DNA from: Hymenoscyphus infarciens
Lineage: Eukaryota > Ascomycota > Leotiomycetes > Helotiales > Helotiaceae
DNA: 64,000 nt
Assembly: GCA_001414345.1 (NCBI GenBank)
Contig: LLCB01000057.1
Span: 168,218-232,217, forward strand
Reading direction: 5' to 3'
The notes under the pieces were generated by a model. It saw only the letters and a program-made list of their open reading frames with translations. It was not told where the DNA came from and made no database searches. This document shows positions 31,541 to 45,690 of this stretch, in pieces (positions within the stretch are counted from its first letter, which is position 1; each line of letters opens with the position of its first letter). Made by a program: the position numbers and the translations under genes.

Positions 31541-34025
31541 ATGAAGTTTCGTGATGGCATGTGGCTTGCCGCCGAGGGCAAACGCCTAGAATATGCTGAG
31601 GAGGTTTATGCCATTACTCCTCGTGAGGATGGCAAAGCCATAAGCCTGTTGTGTCCAACCCGAAAGATTATGCAGAGATCGGACACCTTGAATCTGCCAA
31701 CATTGACAGTCGTACGTATATCCAGATCTCGAAAATCCAAAAATTGACTGACTCCTCTGCCCCCAGGATATCGGTGCACCATTCGATGGAGCCATCTCTG
31801 TCGAAGTCACACATTGGTTGGGAGCTCTCAACCCTGGACCGCATTTCGATCTATACCCGCAAGGAAAACCCGAGAAAAGCGAATCGAACATTGTTACAGC
31901 CGAAAAGACAACCACGATCTCCTCCGGCTCCATCTCCGCCACAGTGAAGACGGCAGACCATGATTTTGCGATTCGATTCCATGCCACGGATGGCTCGAAA
32001 GAGCTCACATCATTGCTCAATCGAAGTATTGGTTTCGCATATGGTCCTGCACCGAGCAATCCAATGCAAACAGCGGATATGCGAAATCTTCACCACTATA
32101 TCTTTACACAAACGACCCTCTCTGTGGGTGAATCAGTACATGGACTTGGTGAGAGATTTGGGGCATTCAACAAAGTTGGACAAGCTATTACATTGTGGAA
32201 CGCAGACGGTGGAACTTCCAGTGATCAAGCATACAAGAACGTTCCTCTATGGATTAGTTCTCGTGGATATGGTATCTTTATTGATACACCTGATAAGGTT
32301 GAGCTCGAAGTTGGGAGTGAAAGGTCTTGTCGCGTTCAAACCAGTGTTGAAAGTCAAAGGATCAAATGGTGGGTATCCCACTGCAGGAAATCATGGGGAG
32401 GTTCTAATATGCTTTAGGTACATCATCCACGGTCCAACCCCAAAAGAAATTCTTTACAAATACTCGATATTGACAGGAAAACCCGGAAAGGTTCCAAGCT
32501 GGAGTTATGGTCTTTGGCTCAGTACCAGTTTTACCACCAATTACGATGAGACTACCGTGAACTCCTTTCTCGAGGGGATGAAGGCACGCGATATCCCGGT
32601 CGAAGTTTTCCATTTTGATTGCTTCTGGCTCAAGGCATTTCATTGGTGTGATTTTGTGTTTGATTCCAAGATGTTCCCAGACCCCAAAGCACAAATTGCT
32701 CGTCTAAAAGCATCTGGTGAGTGGATGGATATACCCCAGAGGACTGAAGAGATACTAACGATGCTGTAGGACTCGTCAAGAAAGTATGCGTCTGGATAAA
32801 CCCATACCTTGGTCAAGCTTCACCTGTGTTTAAGCTTGCTGCTAGCAAAGGATATCTCCTACGTCGAAAAAATGGAGATATCTTCCAGTGGGATTTGTGG
32901 CAGACTGGTATGGGAATTGTTGATTTTACAAACCCCGAGGCTGTCAAATGGTATGTAGGGTGTCTGGAAGGTCTTTTCGATACAGGCGTGGATTCCATCA
33001 AAACAGACTTTGGAGAGAGAATCCCAAGTGAAGATGTCGAATGGTTCGATTCCTCACTCGATCCAAGAAAGATGCACAACTACTACGCATTCCTCTACAA
33101 CAAAATTGTCTACGAAGCCTTGCAGGATAGGTTTGGAGAAAATGAAGCTGTGTTGTTTGCTCGTACAGCTACAGCAGGAACTCAAAGATTCCCACTTCAA
33201 TGGGGTGGAGATTGCGAGTCGACTCCAGAGGCAATGGCAGAATCCATCCGGGGAGGAATTTCCCTCGGACTCTGCGGATACAGTTTCTGGTCAGTAGATA
33301 TCGGTGGCTTCGAAGGCTACCCACCACCATGGATCTACAAAAGATGGGTAGCATTCGGTCTTCTCTGCTCCCACAGTCGACTTCACGGCAGCAATTCATT
33401 CCGAGTCCCCTGGACTGTCGATAACGACGACAAAACCGATCAAGGTTGTTCAAAGATACTCTCGAAATGGACTACACTGAAAGCCAGACTCATGCCCTAT
33501 ATCTTTTCCCAAGCTCAGGAATCTGCCGAATTGGGACTCCCACTCTCCTTGAGAGCGATGGCTCTGGAATTCCCTGACGATCCTACGTCATGGTTTCTCG
33601 ACCGCCAATTCATGTTAGGCTCCTCCCTCCTCGTCGCACCCATCTTCGAGGAATCAGGAGATGTAGAATTTTACCTGCCAGCCGGAAAATGGACCTCTTT
33701 CTTCGACAACAAAACGAAATCAGGACCGGGATGGTTTAAGGAGAAGCACAAATTCGATACGCTTCCTCTCTATGTGAGGGAGAATACGATTTTGACACTT
33801 GGCAAATGGGGAGAGACGCGGACGGTTTACGATTATAACAAGAGTATTGAGGTCTGTCTATACCAAACATCTCCCGGAGCGAGCACGACTCTTGTCGATA
33901 ATGAAGGGGAAGTTATCGGGGTCCTAGAAGTCGGTGAGGATGGGGAGTTGGTTGATCAGGAGCTGTTGCAGGGTGCTTGGCATGTCACTAAGAATGGGAG
34001 GAGTGGTGGCCATACTCATAAGTAG
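31541..34025 (+). CDS. GH31 alpha-xylosidase (YicI/XylS type), 4 exons, 775 aa
   Basis: Exons 31541-31711, 31767-32368, 32418-32716 and 32770-34025. The three GT-AG introns (55, 49, 53 bp) join to 2328 nt. The product hydrolyses terminal alpha-xylose from xyloglucan oligosaccharides (isoprimeverose-type substrates). The N-terminal beta domain (about 1-270) leads into VFHFDCFWLKAFHWCDF, which in the bacterial YicI alpha-xylosidase shapes the xylose pocket, and then VCVWINPYLGQ. The nucleophile Asp is in KTDFGER (about D437) and the acid/base Asp in WGGDC (about D505). FWSVDIGGFE and HSRLHGSNSFRVPW are also YicI-like and differ from alpha-glucosidases. No signal peptide is seen, so the enzyme is probably intracellular, working on imported oligosaccharides. 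It is transcribed away from the kinase-like pseudogene and ends about 470 bp before the satellite. Confidence 0.93.
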
Positions 34026-34494
34026 GTAGCCGATCCTTTACCTACGAGAGGTCAACGACTCCTTGACGTGATGATGGGGAGATGGGTGTGCACATACTAC
34101 CGGTAAATTTCAAGAATCAAGACCTGAGCACGCAGGAGTTGAGTTGGCGTGTGAGAACTTCTCACTGAGAAGTTAGGATGGCGTAAAGTTTAAATGGCAG
34201 TCAAATTTCAGATGTCACTAGTCTCGGTTGTGGGGGTGTCCGTGGGTGATCAAGTTGAGTGTCCGGCCCGGTTTGGAGCACACCTCTAGCATGCCCAGTT
34301 GCCCCCTGTCTAGCCCCTTTTAAGGTCGTGTCACACCTGCGCGACAGCCCCTAAAAAGGCTTCACCCCTGCTATAACAGCTGGTGTGACACGCACCGCCG
34401 CACTTATGACGTAGCGATGCTACGATGCTACGAATGAAAGTTTATTAGTAAATTATATAATAAAACGATAAGATAAAGATTAAAATAATACTCT
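34026..34494. other. Junction between gene island and satellite
   Basis: Ordinary, fairly GC-rich sequence up to about 34435, ending in a short tandem of gatgctac at about 34408-34432, then an abrupt switch to AT-rich DNA. No ORF or RNA gene recognised apart from the hairpin listed separately. Confidence 0.5.
34327..34392. repeat. 11 bp perfect inverted repeat (hairpin) near the junction
   Basis: CGTGTCACACC at 34327-34337 is complementary to GGTGTGACACG at 34382-34392, with a 44-base loop. It could be the end of a short element or a structured RNA; there is no further evidence for either. Confidence 0.5.
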
Positions 34495-37400
34495 AGTATC
34501 TTAATTAGTACCTAGACTATTAAACAGATATATAAAAGAATATATGATGTTTTATAATAATTAGCTTCTTATTTAGTAGCTAGACTACTAAATAAGTATA
34601 GAAAACTATATTATATATTAAATATATATAATCTAGCTTCTTTTTTAGTAGCTAGACTACTAAATAAGTATAGAAAACTATATAATATAATAAATATATT
34701 TGAGCTAGATTCTTATTTAGTAGTTAGACTACTAAATAAGTATATAGAACTATATTATATATTAAATATATTTAATCTAATATCTTATTTAGTAGCTAGA
34801 CTACTAAATAAGTATAGAAAACTATATAATATATTAAATATATCTAATCTAGATTATTATTTAGTAGTTAAACTACTAAACAAGTATATAAAACTATATA
34901 ATATATTAAATATATCTAAACTAGTATCTTATTTAGTAGTTAGGCGACTAAATAAGTATAGAAAACTATATAATATATCAAATATATCTAATCTAGCGTC
35001 TTATTTAGTAGCTAGGCTACTAAATAAGTATATGAAACTATATTATATATTAAATATATTTAATCTAATGTCTTATTTAGTAGCTAGACTACTAAATAAG
35101 TATAGAAAACTATATAATATATCAAATATATCTAATCTAGCTTCTTATTTAGTAGCTAGGCTACTAAATAAGTATATGAAACTATATTATATATTAAATA
35201 TATTTAATCTAATGTCTTATTTAGTAGCTAGACTACTAAATAAGTATAGAAAACTATATAATATATTAAATATATCTAATCTAGCTTCTTATTTAGTAGC
35301 TAGGCTACTAAATAAGTATATAAAACTATATTATATATTAAATATATTTAATCTAGTGTCTTATTTAGTAGCTAGACTACTAAATAAGTATAGAAAACTA
35401 TATAATATATTAAATAAATCTAATCTAGTCTCTTACTTAGTAGCTAGGCTACTAAATAAGTATATAAAACTATATTATATACTAAATATATCTAAACTAG
35501 TATCTTATTTAGTAGCTAGGTAACTAAATAAGTATAGAAAACTATATTATATATTAAATATATTTAATCTAGCTTCTTATTTAGTAGCTAGGCTACTAAA
35601 TAAGTATATAAAACTATATTATATACTGAATATATTTAATCTAATGTCTTATTTAGTAGCTAGGCTACTAAATAAGTATATAAACTATTTATATATTATA
35701 TATATCTAATATAATGTCTTATTTAGTAGCTAGACTACTATATAAGTATATAAAACTATTTAAATATTAAATATATTTAAACTAGTGTCTTATTTTATAG
35801 CTAGGCTACTAAATAAGTATAGAAAACTATATAATATATTAAATATATTTAAACTACTCTCTTATTTAGTAGCTAGACTACTAAATAAGTATATAAAACT
35901 ATATTATATATTAAATATATCTAATCTAGCTTCTTATTTAGTAGCTGGACTACTATATAAGTATAGAAAACTATTTATAAATTAAATATATTTAATCTAG
36001 AGTCTTATTTAGTAGCTAGACTACTAAATAAGTATATAAAACTATTTAAATATTAAATATATCTAAACTAGTATCTTATTTAGTAGTTAGGCGACTAAAT
36101 AAGTATAGAAAACTATATAATATATTAAATATATCTAAACTAGGTTCTTATTTAGTAGCTAGACTACTAAATAGATATATAAAACTATATAACCTATTAA
36201 ATATATTTAATCTAGTGTCTTATTTAGTAGCTAGACTACTAAATAAGTATAGAAAACTATATAATATATTAAATATATCTAATCTAGCTTCTTATTTAAT
36301 ATTTAGGCTACTAATTAAGTATATAAAACTATTTATATATTAAATATGTTTACTCTAGTATTTTATTTAGTAGCTAGACTACTAAATAGGTATATAAAAC
36401 TATATAACCTATTAAATATATTTAATCTAGAGTCTTATTTAGTAGCTAGACTACTAAATAAGTATATAAAACTATTTATATATTAAATATAATCTAATGT
36501 CTTATTTAGTAGCTAGACTACTAAATAAGTATAGAAAACTATATAATATATTAAATATATTTAAGCTAGATTCTTATTTAGTAGTTAGACTACTAAATAA
36601 GTATATAGAACTATATTATATATTAAATATATTTAATCTAATATATTATTTAGTAGCTAGACTACTAAATAAGTATAGAAAACTATATAATATATTAAAT
36701 ATGTTTAATCTAGTATCTTTTTTAGTAGTTAAACTACTAAACAAGTATATAAAACTATATAATATATTAAACATATTTAAACTAATGTCTTATTTAGTAG
36801 TTAGACTACTAAATAAGTATATAAAACTATATTATATATTAAATATATCTAAACTAGTGTCTTACTTAGTAGCTAGGCTACTAAATAAGTATATAGAACT
36901 ATATAATATATTAAATATATTTAATCTAATATCTTTTTTAGTAGCTAGACTACTAAATAAGTATATAAAACTATATTATATATTAAACATATTTAATCTA
37001 ATGTCTTCTTTAGTAGCTAGACTACTATATAAGTATATAAAACTATTTATATATTAAATATATTTAATCTAATGTCTTATTTAGTAGCTAGACTACTAAA
37101 TAAGTATATAGAACTATATTATATATTAAATATATTTAATCTAATATATTATTTAGTAGCTAGACTACTAAATAAGTATAGAAAACTATATAATATATTA
37201 AATATATCTAAACTAACTTCTTATTTAGTAGTTAGGCTACTAAATAAGTATATAAAACTATATAATATATTAAATATATCTAATCTAGCTTCTTATTTAG
37301 TAGCTAGACTACTATATAAGTATAGAAAAATATTTATATATTAAATATATTTAATCTAGAGTCTTATTTAGTAGTTAAACTACTAAACAAGTATATAAAA

Positions 37401-40400
37401 CTAGAAAATATATTAAATATATCTAAACTAACTTCTTATTTAGTAGTTAGGCTACTAAATAAGTATAGAAAACTATATAATATATTAAATATATCTAATC
37501 TAGAGTCTTATTTAGTAGCTAGACTACTATATAAGTATAGAAAAATATTTAATATATTAAATATATTTAATCTAGAGTCTTATTTAGTAGCTAGACTACT
37601 AAATAAGTATATAAAACTATATAATATATTAAATATATCTGATCTAGATTCTTATTTAGTAGCTAGACTACTAAATAAGTATAGAAAACTATATAATATA
37701 TTAAATATATCTGATCTAGCTTCTTATTTAGTAGTTAGGCTACTAAATAAGTATATAAAACTATATAATATATTAAATATATCTAATCTATATTTATATT
37801 TAGTACCTAGGCTACTAAATAAGTATATAAAACTATATAATATATTAAATATATTTAATCTAAGATCTTATTTAGTAGCTAGAATACTAAATAAGTATAA
37901 AAAACTATATAATATATTAAATATATTTAAGCTAGTATGTTATTTAGTAGTTAGGCTACTAAATAGGTATATAAACTATTTATATATTATATATATCTAA
38001 TATAATGTCTTATTTAGTAGCTAGACTACTAAATAATAGTATAAAACTATATAATATATTAAATATATTTAAGCTAGTATCTTATTTAGTAGCTAGACTA
38101 CTTAATAATAGTATAAAACTATATAATATATTAAATATATCTAAGCTAGTATCTTATTTAGTAGCGAGGTAACTAAATAAGTATATAAAACTATATAATA
38201 TAATAAATATAATTAAGCTAGATTCTTATTTCGTAGTTAGGCTACTAAATAAGTATATAAAACTATATAATAAATTTAAAAATATTTAATCTAATGTCTT
38301 ATTTAGTAGCTAGGCTACTAAATAAGTATCTAAAACTATATTATATATTAAATATATTTAATCTAATATCTTATTTAGTAGCTAGACTACTAAATAAGTA
38401 TAGAAAACTATATAATATATTAAATATATCTGATCTAGCTTCTTATTTAGTAGTTAGGCTACTAAATAAGTATATAAAACTATATAATATATTAAACATA
38501 GCTAATCTAGCTATATATTTAGTAGCGAGACTACTTAATAATAGTATAAAACTATATAATAAATTTAAAAATATTTAATCTAATGTCTTATTTAGTAGCT
38601 AGGCTACTAAATAAGTATAGAAAACTATATAATATATTAAATATATCTGATCTAGCTTCTTATTTAGTAGTTAGGCTACTAAATAAGTATATAAAACTAT
38701 ATAATATATTAAATATATCTAATCTAGCTTCTTATTTAGTAGCTAGACTACTAAATAAGTATATAAAACTATATAATATATTAAATATCTCTAATCTAGC
38801 TTCTTATTTAGTCGCCTAGCTACTAAATAAGTATATAAAGCTATATAATATATTAAATATATCTAATCTAGGTTCTTATTTAGTAGCTAGGCTACTAAAT
38901 AAGTATATAAAACTATATAATATATTAAATATATCTAATCTATATTTATATTTAGTAGCTAGACTATTAAATAAGAATATAAAACTATATAATATATTAA
39001 ATATATCTAAACTAGGTTCTTATTTAGTACCTAGACTACTAGATAAGAATATAAAACTATATTATATATTAAATATATTTAATCTAATGTCTTATTTAGT
39101 AGCTAGACTACTAAATAAGTATAGAAAACTATATAATATATTAAATATATCTAATCTAGCTTCTTATTTAGTAGTTAGGCTACTAAATAAGTATATAAAC
39201 TATTTATATATTAATTATATTTAAACTAGTGTCTTATTTAGTAGTTAGGCTACTAAATAAGTATAGAAAACTATAGAATATATTCTATATATCTAATCTA
39301 GCTTCTTATTAAGTAGCTAGGCTACTAAATAAGTATAGAAAACTATAAAATATATTCTATATATTTAATCTAGCTTTATATTTAGTAGCTAAGCTACTAA
39401 ATAAGTATAGAAAACTATATTATATATTAAATATATTTAATCTAGTGTCTTATTTAGTAGCTAGACTACTAAATAAGTATATAAAACTATATAATAAATT
39501 AAATATATTTAATCTAGTATCTTATTTAGTAGCTAGACTACTAAATAAGTATATAAAACTATATAATATATTAAATATATTTAATCTAGCTTTATATTTA
39601 GTAGCTAGAATACTAACTAAGTATAGAAAACTATATAATATATTAAATATATCTAATCTAGATTCTTATTTAGTAGTTAAACTACTAAACAAGTATATAT
39701 AACTATATTATATATTAAATATATTTAATCTAGTATCTTATTTAGTAGCTAGACTACTAAATAAGTATATAAAACTATATTATATATTAAATATATCTAA
39801 AGTAGTGTCTTACTTAGTAGCTAGGCTACTAAATAAGTATATAAACTATTTATATATTAATTATATTTAAACTAGTGTCTTATTTAGTAGTTAGGCTACT
39901 AAATAAGTATAGAAAACTATATAATATATTAAATATATTTAATCTAGTGTCTTATTTAGTAGCTAGACTACTAAATAGGTATATAAAACTATTTATATAT
40001 TAAATATATCTAAACTAGTATCTTACTTAGTAGCTAGACTACTAAATAAGAATATAAAACTATATTATATATTAAATATATTTAATATAATATCTTATTT
40101 AGTAGCTAGACTACTAAATAAGTATATAAACTATATAATATATTAAATATATCTAAACTAGCTTCTTATTTAGTAGCTAGGCAACTAAATAAGTGTATAA
40201 ATCTATATAATATATTAAATATATTTAAGCTAGTATCTTATTTAGTAGCTAAGCTACTAAATAAGTATAGAAAACTATATAATATATTAAATATATTTAA
40301 TCTAATATCTTATTTAGTAGCTAGACTACTAAACAAGTATATAAAACTATATAATATATTAAATATATCTAAACTAACTTCTTATTTAGTAGTTAGACTA

Positions 40401-41935
40401 CTAAATAAGTATATAAAACTATATTATATATTAAATATATCTAATCTAGCTTTATATTTAGTAGCTAGACTACTAAATAAGTATATAAAACTATATAATA
40501 TATTAAATATATTTAAGCTAGCTTCTTATTTAGTCGCCTGGCTACTAAATAAGTATATAAAACTATATTTTATATTAAATATATTTAATCTAGTATCTTA
40601 TTTAGTAGCTAGACTACTAAATAAGTATATAAAACTATATAATAAATTAAAAATATTTAATCTAGCTTTTTATTTAGTAGCTAGACTACTAAATAAGAAT
40701 ATAAAACTATATTATATATTAAATATATTTAATCTAACGTCTTATTTAGTAGTTAGACTACTAAATAAGTATATAAAACTATATAATATATTAAATATAT
40801 CTAATCTATATTTATATTTAGTAGCTAGACTACTAAATAAGAATATAAAACTATATAATATATTAAATATATCTAAACTAGGTTCTTATTTAGTACCTAG
40901 ACTACTAAATAAGAATATAAAACTATATTATATATTAAATATATCTAATCTAGTATCTTATTTAGTAGCTAGACTACTAAATAAGAATATAAAACTATAT
41001 TATATATTAAATATATTTAATCTAATATCTTATTTAGTACCTAGACTACTAAATAAATATATAAAACTATATAATATATTAAATATATCTAATCTAGCTT
41101 CTTATTTAGTAGCTAGACTACTAAATAAGTATATAAAACTATATAATATATTAAATATATCTAATCTAGTATCTTTTTTAGTAGCTAGACTACTAAATAA
41201 GTATATAAAACTATATTATATATTAAATATATTTAATCTAATGTCTTCTTTAGTAGCTAGACTACTATATAAGTATATAAAACTATTTATATATTAAATA
41301 TATTTAACCTAATATCTTATTTAGTAGCTAGACTACTATATAAGTATATAAAACTATATAAATATTAAATATATTTAAACTAGTGTCTTATTTTATAGCT
41401 AGGCTACTAAATAAGTATAGAAACTATATTATATATTAAATATATTTAATCTAGTGTCTTATTTAGTAGCTAGACTACTAAATAAGTATATAAAACTATA
41501 TAATAAATTAAATATATTTAATCTAGTATCTTATTTAGTAGCTAGACTACTAAATAAGTATATAAAACTATATAATATATTAAATATATTTAAGCTAGCT
41601 TCTTATTTAGTAGCTAGACTACTAAATAAGTATAGAAAACTATATAATATAATAAATATATTTGAGCTAGATTCTTATTTAATAGCTAGACTACTAAATA
41701 AGTATAGAAAACTATATTATATATTAAATATATCTAATCTAGTGTCTTATTTAGTAGCTAGACTACTAAATAAGTATATAAAACTATATAATATATTAAA
41801 TATATCTAATCTAGCTTTAGATTTAGTAGCTAGGCTACTAAATAAGTATAGAAAACTATATAATATATTAAATATATTTAGACTAGATTCTTATTTAGTA
41901 GTTAGGCTACTAAATAAGTATATAAAACTATAAAG
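34495..41935 (+). repeat. 72 bp AT-rich satellite array, about 100 copies
   Basis: The unit is 72 bp and carries a palindromic core, CTTATTTAGTAGC-tag-GCTACTAAATAAG, followed by a TA-rich linker (tatataaaactatataatat). Copies are ordered from about 34565, with a degenerate leading edge from 34495, and stop abruptly at 41935. Because 72 is a multiple of three, strings of copies stay open in one frame and produce repeated 24-residue peptides (SYLVARLLNKY...). Units with single-base indels break the frames and no start is conserved, so I treat these as non-coding. In 34560-35460 two unit types alternate, giving a 144 bp dimer. CpA and TpG are almost absent, so the array has been through RIP. Confidence 0.95.
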
Positions 41936-44900
41936 TTTAGTCTAGAATATACGACGTAATCCTATCTAGCGTTATCTTTAGTTATTCTAAGAAGCGCCTA
42001 TCTACTAAATAATCCTAAGAATAAAAGCCTTCTTTATCTTATAAAGCTTAGTTATAACCTCTTTATATACTCTTTTTAAAGAAGAGGTATAAACTATTTA
42101 ATATATATTAGATTAGTCTACTACTATCTCTTTCTTAATCTCTCTATAGTTCTTTCCTTATTACTAAAGATAATAAATAAGTCTTCGATTAAGAATCTTC
42201 GACTTATAGTTTAGAATATACTATTTAGTAGTAGGATACTAGAATCTTATAACTATTATTTAAAAAAAGTTATAGAAGTAAAAGAGTTAAAGTCGAGGTT
42301 AAGGTACTTTATATATTAGGGCGAAACCCTAGCGTTATAGTTAGTGTTTTACTAAATTAGTCTACTATATAAGGTGTTATTAGAATAATACTTAAATCTC
42401 TTACTTCCTAAGTAAGTCTATCTACTCTTTACTCTCTAGCTCCTCGATCTCCTTAATATATCGATTTAACTCGACCTTGTTATACTTACTCGCTTTACTC
42501 TCTTTACTTATCTTACTTCTTTTATCTATATCCTTTCCTCTATTTATAACTTCGTCTAACTTCTTCTAAGCTAGATTAGGAAATATCTAGTAGCTATTTT
42601 AAAGTATTCCTAGATAAGAGGTTATTAGTACTCTTATTTCTTCTTATATATTACTTACTTTATAGCCTTAGCTTTAAAGTAATTATTATAATACTATTAT
42701 TATATTCCTATAATAACTCCTCTATTATAATCCTTTAAACTATTTTAACTTTTGCCTAATAACTCTGCCTCTTAGAAACTAAGACCTAATCTACTAGTAT
42801 ATTTTAAGTCTCTAAATACTAAACCGATACTCGTTGTTACTCTTACTTTAGAAATTCTACTTCTTCTCTTACTCTCTACTCCTTTTATATCGTCTTAATA
42901 CTCTAAAGAGTCTAAAGATTAAAAGAGAAACTTAGAGAGTCTTTAATATCTTTAGTATTATCTTCTAGAAGCTCGAGTCTAGTTACCTTAGCTAGCTCTA
43001 AAAGCTAGATAGTCTTATTTAACTATTCTTTTATAAAAGATATTAGAGTTAGTACTATTAAAGTAATAATTTAAAATAAAGGAAAATATTACTAAAAATA
43101 CTTACCTAGAGTAGCTAGATTTAATATCTCTATTAATATAACTTCTAGTTGCCTCTTACCCTCTAGTAATTACTTAATAAGAACTTTAAGATTTTCTACT
43201 ATAGCCTTAATTTTTAGTAGTCTTCTTTATAGTATTTTAAAATACGCTACTACCTTCTTTATTCCCTAAGTATTAAAGTAATTTTAGATATTTCTTAATT
43301 ATTAAACCTAAGCTATTACTTATTAATATAACTTCTTAACCTTATTACTAATTTAGTACTAAAGGTATGATTTTTTATACTAAGAATATTTATACTTCCT
43401 CTTATCTTCCTCCTAGACCTCTTATATTATCTAGTCTCTTTCTAGCTATATATTATATTCTCTTTTAATATTATCTCTTACTTCTTAAATTATATACTTA
43501 CTACTACTATATTATATATACCCCTCGTCCTTCTAATATAGTTATTATATTAGTATAGTATATAGAATGTTAACACTAGCTAAGTGTTAAGTAAAGGTCT
43601 TATTAAAAAGCTTATACTCTCTTTTCTTATAACGTAGAAGCCTAAAGAGTCTCTTATAAGGCCTTTTTTCTTATGAATAAAGAGTAGCTTTATTCTTCTT
43701 TATAAACTATTCTTACTATCTTTTTATATATTATCTTAGTGTTTCTTAAATAGTAGAATTTAATATATAAAGATGCTTTTATATATCTTTAATAATTATA
43801 GTAGTACTATAAATAAGGGCTATAGCCTCTTAATAATGCCTATTTAGACTCTTTCTAAGTATAAGATAGATTAGTATAGCTCTATATACTATTTATACAT
43901 TTAGCTATACTTTATAGCTTACTAACGAAGAATATTAACATAAGCTAACTAGATAACTCCTAGAGTATTTCTATGTTAGTATACTTATTAAGGAAACGTT
44001 TTATAAAAGTTACTAAGACTAAGTACTTACTTATATACCTAATCTTATTTAATACCCTCTTTATTACCTCTCTTAAGATATAAAGTATAGTCTAGTCTCT
44101 ACTTTAGCTAGTAAGATAGAGTATATAAATACTAGTAGAATATATTTATAGTATACTATAGCTGTGAATTCGTTTAAGAGTAATTTTTTATTATATAAGA
44201 GCTAAATAAGTATATAATATTATATTATAAGATAATATAAGCGTTTGTTAGATCTAGAAGTAGATTTATTATAAAGTTGATAAGATGATAAATACTATTA
44301 AACTTTTTACCTTAATAAAGGTTTATAAGCTATACTCTAGTACTATAGTAATATATATAGTTTATTAACCTAGTCTAGTCTAGCCTTTTAAACTTCTTAG
44401 CTATCTTCTTTATAGATTCTTATACTTAAAAGTTATAAGAGTACCTGTCTACTTCTTTATCCTCTTTTAGATTTTAAGACTTAATATCTTATTAGTCTAG
44501 TATAAAGTATTTCCCTTTAATTAATAGCTTAGTAAGCTAATCCCTTCTTCTTTTCTTTCTTTTCTATTAAAAATTACTATTAATAGTAATATTATATAAT
44601 ATCTATTCCTCTCTTACTTTAGAATTAGAAGAGTAAAAGTAAGTAGGATAGATATCTACTAAAGACGTTTTAGCTATTTATAAGAGACTTTTATATACTT
44701 GCTTATTATTTACTAACTTTTATAACTCTTAGTCTAATAGGTCTTTATATATCTAAGTAGCTTTTAACTAATTAAAGTAGGTATATTCCTATAGTTTCTT
44801 AAGATCTAGAATATACTAATATCCTTAAGATATATAATTATCTTAAAGAGTATAAGCCTAGGTAAATTTACTAATTAGGCCTTAAAGGAAAACATAATTA

Positions 44901-45690
44901 AAAAGGCTTAAAAGGTCTAGACTAAAACCTAGTATAGGATTAACTAGTATAGTTAGAAAGAACCCTATTAGAACTATTACTATACCTCTTAAGTACTTAT
45001 AGCTATAGTAGCGAACCTATATATCCTTAGCCCTAGCTATTACTTATTAGTCTCTTAATAGTTATTTAAAGAGTTATTTATATATATATTTATTACTAAT
45101 ATATATAATACTAGATTCTTATAATATATAATTAAGATTAGTATAATATAGTTATCTATTAAATAAAACACTTATATAAATCTCTACACTCTTAAGCCAG
45201 TTCCTCTCTCTACTCGATTAATTACTTAGATTCCTTTAAACCCTTTTTTTCTTAATAATTTTAAGTAGATAGTCTTTATTATTATTTTATCTATTAGCTA
45301 AACCTTCTATACTACCTTCTTTACTAACGCTATTACTATTATTAAAACTAGAGTAGTCTAAGAAATTATCTAAGCTATTTATATATAAGTCTAAAATATA
45401 GCCCTTAGTAGAGTCTATTTTTAAACCTAGTATATTAGATATAATATCTACTTAATTCAAGTCCTAGTTATATTAACTAGGTACTAATCGTTTTACTTAT
45501 AAACCTAGTATTAAAAATACTTTTAGTTTAATAACTTTATTTTATTTTTATACTATCTTATAAGATCTAAAAATATATTATAAGAGAATATAAGAATATT
45601 AGTTAGTTATAATCAGGTTGCGATATACCCTACTATTAACCTTAAGCTTAATTAGATATTAACTCTTTCCTACTTTAGCTATCTAAATAC
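41936..45690. other. RIP-mutated AT-rich sequence between satellites, part 1
   Basis: Stops occur in every frame, with strong CpA/TpG depletion. I searched by eye for RT, integrase and transposase motifs on both strands and found none convincing. A minus-strand stretch at about 45450-45220 stays moderately open (SNILGLKIDSTKGYILDLY) and may be a remnant of an unknown element. Confidence 0.5.

Noticed and set aside
35032..41933. Long plus-strand ORFs in the satellite encoding 24-residue repeats (SYLVARLLNKY...)
   Set aside because: They arise because the unit is 72 bp, a multiple of three. Starts are not conserved, single-base indels in some units break the frame, and composition matches non-coding RIP-mutated DNA.
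34495..41935. CRISPR-like array
   Set aside because: The repeats are contiguous without unique spacers, the unit is 72 bp, and the context is eukaryotic with introns and RIP.
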